Assembly (NCBI GenBank): GCA_023213395.1
Contig: CM041465.1
Span: 54,071,741 to 54,135,740 of the forward strand
Direction of reading: 5' to 3'
DNA length: 64,000 nucleotides
Origin: Cycas panzhihuaensis
Lineage: Eukaryota > Cycadophyta
In this document: positions 58,236 to 64,000 of the stretch, in pieces
Layout: every line of letters begins with the position of its first letter
How positions within the stretch are numbered: position 1 is the first letter of the stretch
The notes under the pieces: generated by a model
The model's input: the letters and a program-made list of their open reading frames with translations, nothing else
Database searches by the model: none
What the model was told of the DNA's origin: nothing
Position numbers and translations under genes: made by a program

Positions 58236-58248
58236 GACTCTAATACCA
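58236..58248 (-). promoter_or_regulatory. Primer-binding site of element D
   Basis: The minus strand reads TTTGGTATTAGAGTC next to the LTR end; one C-to-T change from the initiator-Met consensus. Confidence 0.72.
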
Positions 58249-58250
58249 AA

Positions 58251-58600
58251 TAAAGGAATATAAATGATGGATATAGAGTAGAGCATAATCATATAGTTAA
58301 AAATATTATTGCATAAACACATAAACCTTTGTATTCAATCCATGATGAGTGAGTACATAGCAAATCTCTAAATGTAGGTGGTGTCTAAAGACACCAGGGT
58401 TGCACACCCCTCCAAATATATAATTTGGGAGAGGAGGGAAACTCCTCAACCCCTAGAATTCAAACAATAATAAAATATTACATAACTTAATTCAAATCAT
58501 CTTATTTCAAATTAACTTCAACCTTACCTTACTGACCTTCATATGTGTGCACTCACATGTGTGAAAGGTGGGAGTGAGGTGATGATTATTAACCCTAACA
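58251..58600 (-). repeat. 5' LTR of element D (350 bp)
   Basis: Plus strand TAAAGGAATAT (TG decayed to TA) to AACCCTAACA. Followed by the TSD ATTGT. Confidence 0.85.
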
Positions 58601-58605
58601 ATTGT

Positions 58606-58773
58606 ACTTATTGATATGTACATACTTCATTATTATACTTGAATATTTATAATAAATATCTCATAGACTTTTATATCTTATTATTGTTCATTATAATTTT
58701 ATATTGATGAATGTTTCACATAATCTTTTTCTTTAATACTTTAATATATTACTCTACACAATAAATTTTAACA
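58606..58773 (+). repeat. LTR-E, right part (inferred)
   Basis: What follows element D must have been continuous with 52303-52395. If LTR-E ends at TTTTAACA (58766-58773), pairing with its TGTTA start, the assembled LTR is about 465 bp. The end is a guess: no second LTR-E copy or TSD is visible to confirm it. Confidence 0.35.
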
Positions 58774-61419
58774 CCTTATACTTCTAAGATACATAATAAA
58801 TTGTATATGTCTTTCCTAAAGATAAAAATAGGTCTTCATATTCCTATACAAATGGAATTATCACTCTTAGATAAAGAAGGAAAATTAGTTCTTATTCCTG
58901 AAGCAATCATTAAAATCCATGAATAATAGTTATTACTAAAGATAATTCAATACTACTTAATTAAGTAAAAGTAATTACCTCTTAAAAATGTGACTTATGA
59001 AATTGTTGATATCATCAACTAGTACCTAGAATTACAAAATAGATGTTTCATTAGTGAAACATCTTAAGGAGGAGGACTTGCTATAAACCTCCTTGTGGTT
59101 TGCAATACATTAATAAATAATTGAATTAGTTTAGGGATGAAAGTAAAATAAAATAATAATTATATAAAATTATTTAGAAAGAAAAACTAATGTATTTTGG
59201 TGAGACCCTTCAAAGGACTTAAATACCTATTCTTTGTAAATATTCATCACCATTTTTAATATAAATCTTAATTCTTATTATTTTATTTTACTCATGTCCC
59301 TTTGAAATAGCCAAACAATGTATAAAAGGGTGAAAGATAAAGGAAAAAATAATTATGATTATTAAAAAAAAAAAGTTACTTATCAAGATTCCACCCATTT
59401 GCCATCTTTCCTTGTTTAGGATTGGTCTACTTGGGCTTGCCCCATAATAGTAATAGAATAATTTATAAGAGTTACTTGATATGTAGCCTTTAACAATGAA
59501 AGAAGGAAGGCATTTACACATGTATAATATAGATAAATAATATAAATAAAAAAAACACTCAAGTAATATGAATATGTTTAGTATAATAATGGTTGAGCCC
59601 CAATAAAAAATGAAGCTACCAAATATAAGCTTAACTTGTGCACTAAACTCTATTTATAATATGAATTATATTAGAGTATATTTAATGTCCTCATACTCCA
59701 ATGATATATAGGAGGAAAATCAAATTGAAACAATCCTATTAGAGTTATCATATGAACTTATTTTCTAATTTTCACAAGTCTTTTTCCTACTTGGCTTTTG
59801 AAACTTTGTGATGTTTCATGGTTGATTTATAATAATGAATGAATTTATATTTTTGTGAAAATTTATGTGTAAGGTGCACTACATATATGAATCTTATTAA
59901 ACCAATTTCCTCATTTTCATTTTATAAATAATGCATAAAAGATTCCACAATAATAATAGTAATAGTTTTCCTTAATATGCAATAATAAATATCTAAAAAT
60001 AATAACAAAATAAAGATATATTAGATAGAAATAACTTATGCTGACTTAAATAAGATATACACACCTTTATTGTAGGCTTGCATGGATAATTATAACTTTA
60101 AAAATTCCACTAATAATCTCACAAATTACCTCCATTGATTTGATAAGAAATTAGAACTATAATAGGTTGAAACCAAGTTAAAATTTTATGAAAAAGGTCT
60201 ATGAATCAACATAAATTAGATAATGAACACAATGAATGATTACATTTTGATAACATAAATGAATAATAGATTATTATATAATAGGTAGATGCCCTTAAAT
60301 AAAGCACATAAAAAAAACTACCATCACATTGATTTAAGTAAATATTAAATTTCTAACAAAAAATAACTAAAGTATAACTAAATTTTAACAAAAAATTTAC
60401 CTCCATTAGCCATTACATATTTTATGGTATGGGATGTAGGAAATCTACTAAAAATACACCCATTTCAATTTTTATATTATGAAAATTTACCCTAAGTCAA
60501 AGTGTTTTCATTTTCTCATGAATTATTGGTCCTTTTTCTCATTGATGTTTTTTTATTTTCTGGAACCCAAATCTAAAATATAATTTTAAGTTTAAGTAGA
60601 AGATATTTTTAATCACTCTCCTATAAAATTAATAAGAACTTTTATCCATGTGATTGGGTTTTCCAATTAATTATTTATGCTAGGAGAGTGAACTAAAACA
60701 ATGATGAAAAATACCTCTGGTATCTAGTAAGTGGGAAAAAAAATAAAGTTAATATTTAAGGCAAAATATGATTAAATATTTAATTAAAATACATTTTTTA
60801 ATATCTTCCCATAAAATTTGGTAGGATTTGAATGAAATTTGACTAAGATTTTCTTAGTCTACACTGCTTCTTTAACCACTTCAATGCTCACACATTTTTG
60901 TTTACTTCATATTGCTCTTTTTTATCATGTGCTTCTCTTTATTCTCATTTTTATCTCCATACTCATAAATATATTTGTAAGTAACAGTTTTCCATTATAA
61001 CAAGCAAATACTTGGGGAACTTCATGGTGGTATTTCTATCTAGTGGTTGTTTGTATTACTTCATATAGCTCAAATATTAGGCATCTTTAATCAATGGCAT
61101 ATTTTTTACTATATATTTCATCCAAGTGAGCATATTTAAAGTTTAGGTACCTTCATTAGTAAAGCTTTATAGGGCTCAAGTGTATAGTGGTGTTGCTTAG
61201 GTCATGGTAGACTATGATGTCTATAAGAGATTCCTAACTTATTCTTAACTTAGTCTAATTTTATTATCTCAATTTATTTTATTTTATTTCTTTATATTTC
61301 ATTTCATTTAATTGTACTTCATTTCAATTACTCTTGTAAATAGAAAATTTCTAACTCATATTTTATTTGTTTTATTTCAACCTTAGTTCTAAAATTTTCA
61401 ATGTCTATTTTCCACACAT
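58774..61419. other. AT-rich intergenic sequence, no gene seen
   Basis: About 2.6 kb with no convincing frame, repeat or motif on either strand. The frame 61367-61600 overlaps the miniature LTR element and is a chance frame. Confidence 0.45.
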
Positions 61420-61770
61420 TGTTGTAGCATCTCAATCCTTACTGAGTGTATCCATCCCATCCTCTCAGCTTTATGAGTGTACTAACTTAGGGTTGATCCA
61501 CAGCATGTTAGTGGGGTGTGTCGAGACCAATTCAACTTGGGTCTTTTGGCACTATTGTAACTCTTACATGGTATTAGAGCAGGTGCTAAGATTTGAGTAA
61601 TCTCAAGTTTGATTTCGGGGTGAGTGTTAGAGTATCACAGTCCTTGTTGAGTGTATCCAATATGTCCTCTTAGCTCCATAGGTGTACTAACCTAGGGTTG
61701 ATCTTAGGCATGTTTATGGGTTATACCAAGACCAATTCCACCCAAGTATTTTAGTGTTGTAACTCCTACA
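61420..61770 (+). mobile_element. Miniature LTR retrotransposon (TRIM/SMART type), 351 bp
   Basis: Two direct repeats, 61420-61568 (149 bp) and 61625-61770 (146 bp), start TGTTG/TGTTA and end CTTACA/CCTACA. Only 56 bp separate them: a primer site TGGTATTAGAGCAGG (61569-61583) directly after the first LTR and a purine-rich TTTCGGGGTGAG before the second. The flanking 5-mers CACAT (61415-61419) and CATAT (61771-61775) match at four of five. It has no coding capacity, so it must be mobilised by others. The LTRs differ at many sites, so it is old. Confidence 0.85.
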
Positions 61771-61826
61771 CATATAAAAATTAAATTTATAGATCTCTAG
61801 TTCTTTGTCTTTAAGACTACCTTTGT

Positions 61827-62171
61827 TGGCTTCGAGGTGTAGAGCAGGAGGATTATAGGTGAGTGTATATCATTTTAAAATATAAATAATTTTTGAAATA
61901 TAAGTTGGTAGTGTTAAAAAAACACCAGGGAGGTATTCTCCACCTATAAATAGATCAATTTGGGGAGGTGACAAGCACCTCTACCTAACAAACATTAAAA
62001 GAAAAAAAAAAAAGATTAAATATTAAATAATTAATTAAATACTTACTTATGGTAGATATATCAGCTCTTTGATGGCTTTTGGTGGCTACTTGATGATGCT
62101 AGGTGGCCCAAGGTGGTATTGAGAGGCTCAAGATGTATATATACATTAGTTAATTGGGCACTATCCCAACA
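61827..62171 (-). repeat. 3' LTR of copia G (345 bp)
   Basis: The minus strand starts TGTTGGGATAGTGCC at 62171 and ends near 61827. It is related to 11797-12150. RNase H coding text lies to its right, so this is the 3' LTR of a minus-strand element. Confidence 0.75.
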
Positions 62172-63275
62172 TTCTCATTCATAATGACTGACATGAAGAA
62201 TGCCTAACTTGTCTCTAAATTTCTAAAATTTAATTTTACCCAATGCTTTGATGAAGATGTCTACTGCTTGGTCTTTAGTGGTATAATATGTTAATTCAAT
62301 TTCTCCTAGTTGTATTAGCTCTCAAATATAGTGATGCTACATCTCAATATATTTCATTCTTCCATCGAGAATTGAGTTCTTTGCCATCTTATTATACTCT
62401 GATTATAACGCTAAATTCTTGTAGGTCCTTTCTATTTTAGTTGAATGTCTTGAAATAGTCTTATCAACCACATTATTTTACATATGCCAACAACTATTGT
62501 TTTATATTCTACCTTGGCTGTAGATAGGGAAACTATATTTTATTTCTTAGTGCTCTAAGCTATAGTTGTCAAACCCATACTAAACATATAACCGGACATT
62601 GATTTTCTATCATCGATATCACCTGCCTGATCTGAATCTATATAGCCTGTCAATTAGAAGTTTGATGAAGCTTTACAATATAGCCCATATTCTGAAGTAC
62701 CTTTAAGATAACAAATAATTCTTTTAGCTACTTGCTAATGAGTAGTCTTCGAGTATTACATGAATCTGGATACAACATTAACTGAATGTATTATGTATGG
62801 TCGAGTGGATATCAAGTAGATCAAACTATTGATTAGTTGTCTATAGAGTGTTGGATTAATTGGTATAGAGTCATCCAATTTAGAAAGCTTAATTCCTATT
62901 TTTGCTAGAGTTGCCAATGATTTGTAGTCAATTATCCTAAACTTTTATAATAGATCTAGGGTATGTTTCTGTTGAGAGATGAAGATGCCATTCTTATCTT
63001 AGTATACCTCCAAACCTAGGAACTAATACATTAATCTTAAATATGTTATTTCAAACTCCTTACATATGGATTTCTTAAAGTTTCATGAAAGATAGGAGTC
63101 ATTTTTAGTGTATACAAGATCATCTACATAGAGTCCTACAATTAAGATAGAATCTCCCTTGATTTTGATGTAGAGATTTGGGTATTCTTGAGATCTTTCA
63201 AAGCCTTGATCTTTAAAGTATTTGTTAATTTAGGAATACAAAGGCCTGGGTGCTTGTTTCTATCAACATAGGTAT
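62172..63275 (-). pseudogene. copia G: reverse transcriptase end and RNase H
   Basis: Reading leftward: KQAPRPLYS near 63230-63260 (family KQAPRAWYS), then INKYFKDQGFERSQEYPNLY. GLYVDDLVYTKND near 63115-63155 holds the intact YVDD catalytic site. FGLEVY-like and ISQQKHTLDLL follow near 62945-62985. RNase H text follows: a MARNSIL-like patch, RMKYIEM and the GEIELTYYTTKDQAVDIFIK tail, then ALGKIKFLEI, at about 62215-62300. Stops and frameshifts are present. The coding text stops abruptly near 63275, where element H begins. Confidence 0.82.
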
Positions 63276-63278
63276 CAT

Positions 63279-63713
63279 GCACAATGTCACATGATCAAGA
63301 AGACAGAAAATCACAGGTAAACAAACATTACACACGTACATAGATTTTTCCAAGTGGAAAACCCCTTATGGGGAAGAAAAACCACCTCTTAAGCTATGAT
63401 TTTATTTTATATCAGAAACTATACAAAGACCATAATAAGAATACCCTCTAAATACAACAAACTATCCTTTGAAATAGGCTTTAGACAACCTCTTAGATTC
63501 TCAGAACTACCTCCTTGAATCTAGGAGAGGGCATTTATGACAAGAAAGGTTTGTTGAAATGAGCAGTTGCGCATTTCAACGACCTTCACATAATAATTAA
63601 ATAATGACATAAACTCTTAACTTTAAACCTTTGAATCATTTAAATATTTATTTACACATATGACATAAATATAATATAATAATTAAATAAAACTAATATT
63701 AATAATCCTAACA
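63279..63713 (-). repeat. 3' LTR of copia H (about 435 bp)
   Basis: The minus-strand start TGTTAGGATTATT is at 63713, preceded by the polypurine tract CATTAAAGGGAGA (63714-63726). The left end, near 63279, is placed where copia G coding sequence stops; the exact terminal bases are uncertain. It contains a GTGGAAAACCCCTTATGGGG box common in plant copia LTRs. Confidence 0.65.
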
Positions 63714-63726
63714 TCTCCCTTTAATG

Positions 63727-64000
63727 TTAGCTTTTATAATATAGAAAAAGGTGGTCTTCATCACGTTGATCCCCTTTTGATGGAGACTTCTTTTATCTTT
63801 AACAAATCTCGTAGGTTTAGAAACTTGACTTTAGTCAAAGAATTGGTAAGTATATCAGTAACCTATAAATCTATAGGACAATAAGACAAATGAATAATAT
63901 TATCAGTAATAAGATTACAAATAAAATATTGATGTAATTCTATATGTTTAGTTCTAGAATATGCAATCATATTTGTAGCAATAGCAATAGCTCATTAATT
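63727..64000 (-). pseudogene. copia H RNase H, cut by window end
   Basis: The minus strand reads AIAIATNMIAYSRTKHIELH (family A.NP.FH.RTKHI), then Q-FICNLI, YCPIDL-VTDILTNSLTKVKF and LNLRDLL, the end of a copia RNase H. One stop lies within. The rest of the element extends past 64000. It is nested in copia G. Confidence 0.78.

Larger units (their letters stand above)
52396..58600 (-). mobile_element. Element D: gag-only retrotransposon carrying host gene fragments
   Basis: 6205 bp on the minus strand, LTR to LTR, with a perfect TSD ATTGT at 52391-52395 and 58601-58605. The 5' LTR is 58251-58600 with a primer site to its left. The 3' LTR is 52396-52748 with a polypurine tract to its right. 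The only retrotransposon coding sequence found is a gag-like frame directly before the polypurine tract. Between leader and gag lie about 4.5 kb, including plus-strand PPR and CBP60 gene fragments. It is non-autonomous. The gene-fragment cargo recalls maize Bs1-type transduction, but here the fragments are antisense to the element. Confidence 0.85.

Noticed and set aside
11797-62171. LTRs at 11797-12150 and 61827-62171 as the two ends of one giant element
   Set aside because: On the minus strand the 5' LTR should lie to the right. Here the 5'-type LTR (with primer site) is on the left and its body would run further left, while the 3'-type LTR is on the right with its body to the right. They are two copies of one family.

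Overview
This window looks like repeat-filled intergenic DNA from the nuclear genome of a flowering plant. It contains no intact host gene, tRNA, rRNA or CRISPR array. The evidence is layered LTR retrotransposons (Ty1/copia and Ty3/gypsy) with plant-type initiator-Met primer sites, polypurine tracts and 5-bp target-site duplications (TSDs), plus fragments of two plant gene families, a pentatricopeptide-repeat (PPR) protein and a CALMODULIN-BINDING PROTEIN 60 (CBP60). The background is very AT-rich. Against it stand three GC-richer blocks (1-2211, 21249-31017, 36398-46539) that belong to one retrotransposon family. The species cannot be named from sequence alone.

Layout. 1-2211 is a minus-strand LTR of the GC-rich family, cut by the window edge. 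2212-7020 is a decayed minus-strand copia ('copia A'). 7021-7113 is a piece of an older LTR ('LTR-E'). 7114-8600 is the 3' end of a gag-only element (D'). 8597-9763 holds an inverted duplication, a gypsy-gag relic and an LTR with a polypurine tract on one side and a primer site on the other. 9764-13300 is AT-rich filler with one minus-strand LTR (11797-12150). 13301-19308 is a nearly full-length but dead plus-strand copia ('copia C', TSD ATCAT). 19309-21248 contains a gypsy integrase relic. 21249-31017 is a full GC-rich element ('element 1', TSD GTGCC). 31018-34447 is AT-rich with one foldback. 34448-58773 is a nested stack: LTR-E, split by 'copia B' (34654-52302, itself split by 'element 2', 36398-46539) and by 'element D' (52396-58600, TSD ATTGT). 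58774-61419 shows nothing recognisable. 61420-61770 is a 351-bp miniature LTR retrotransposon. 61827-63275 and 63279-64000 are the 3' parts of two further minus-strand copia elements.

How the parts relate. Elements 1 and 2 have LTRs of about 2.5 kb and encode only Gag and an aspartic protease, with no reverse transcriptase, RNase H or integrase. They therefore fit the non-autonomous TR-GAG/LARD class and would need enzymes from a partner element. Element D is also non-autonomous: it has a gag-like frame next to its 3' LTR and carries fused PPR and CBP60 gene fragments inside.

The block 2212-8600 repeats at 47536-53868 and includes two identical nested-insertion junctions. It is therefore a segmental duplication, not independent insertions. 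The order of events can be read: LTR-E, then copia A/B and element D, then duplication, then separate insertion of GC-rich family members into each copy. No coding region appears functional. All protein calls are relics recognised by eye from translated motifs.
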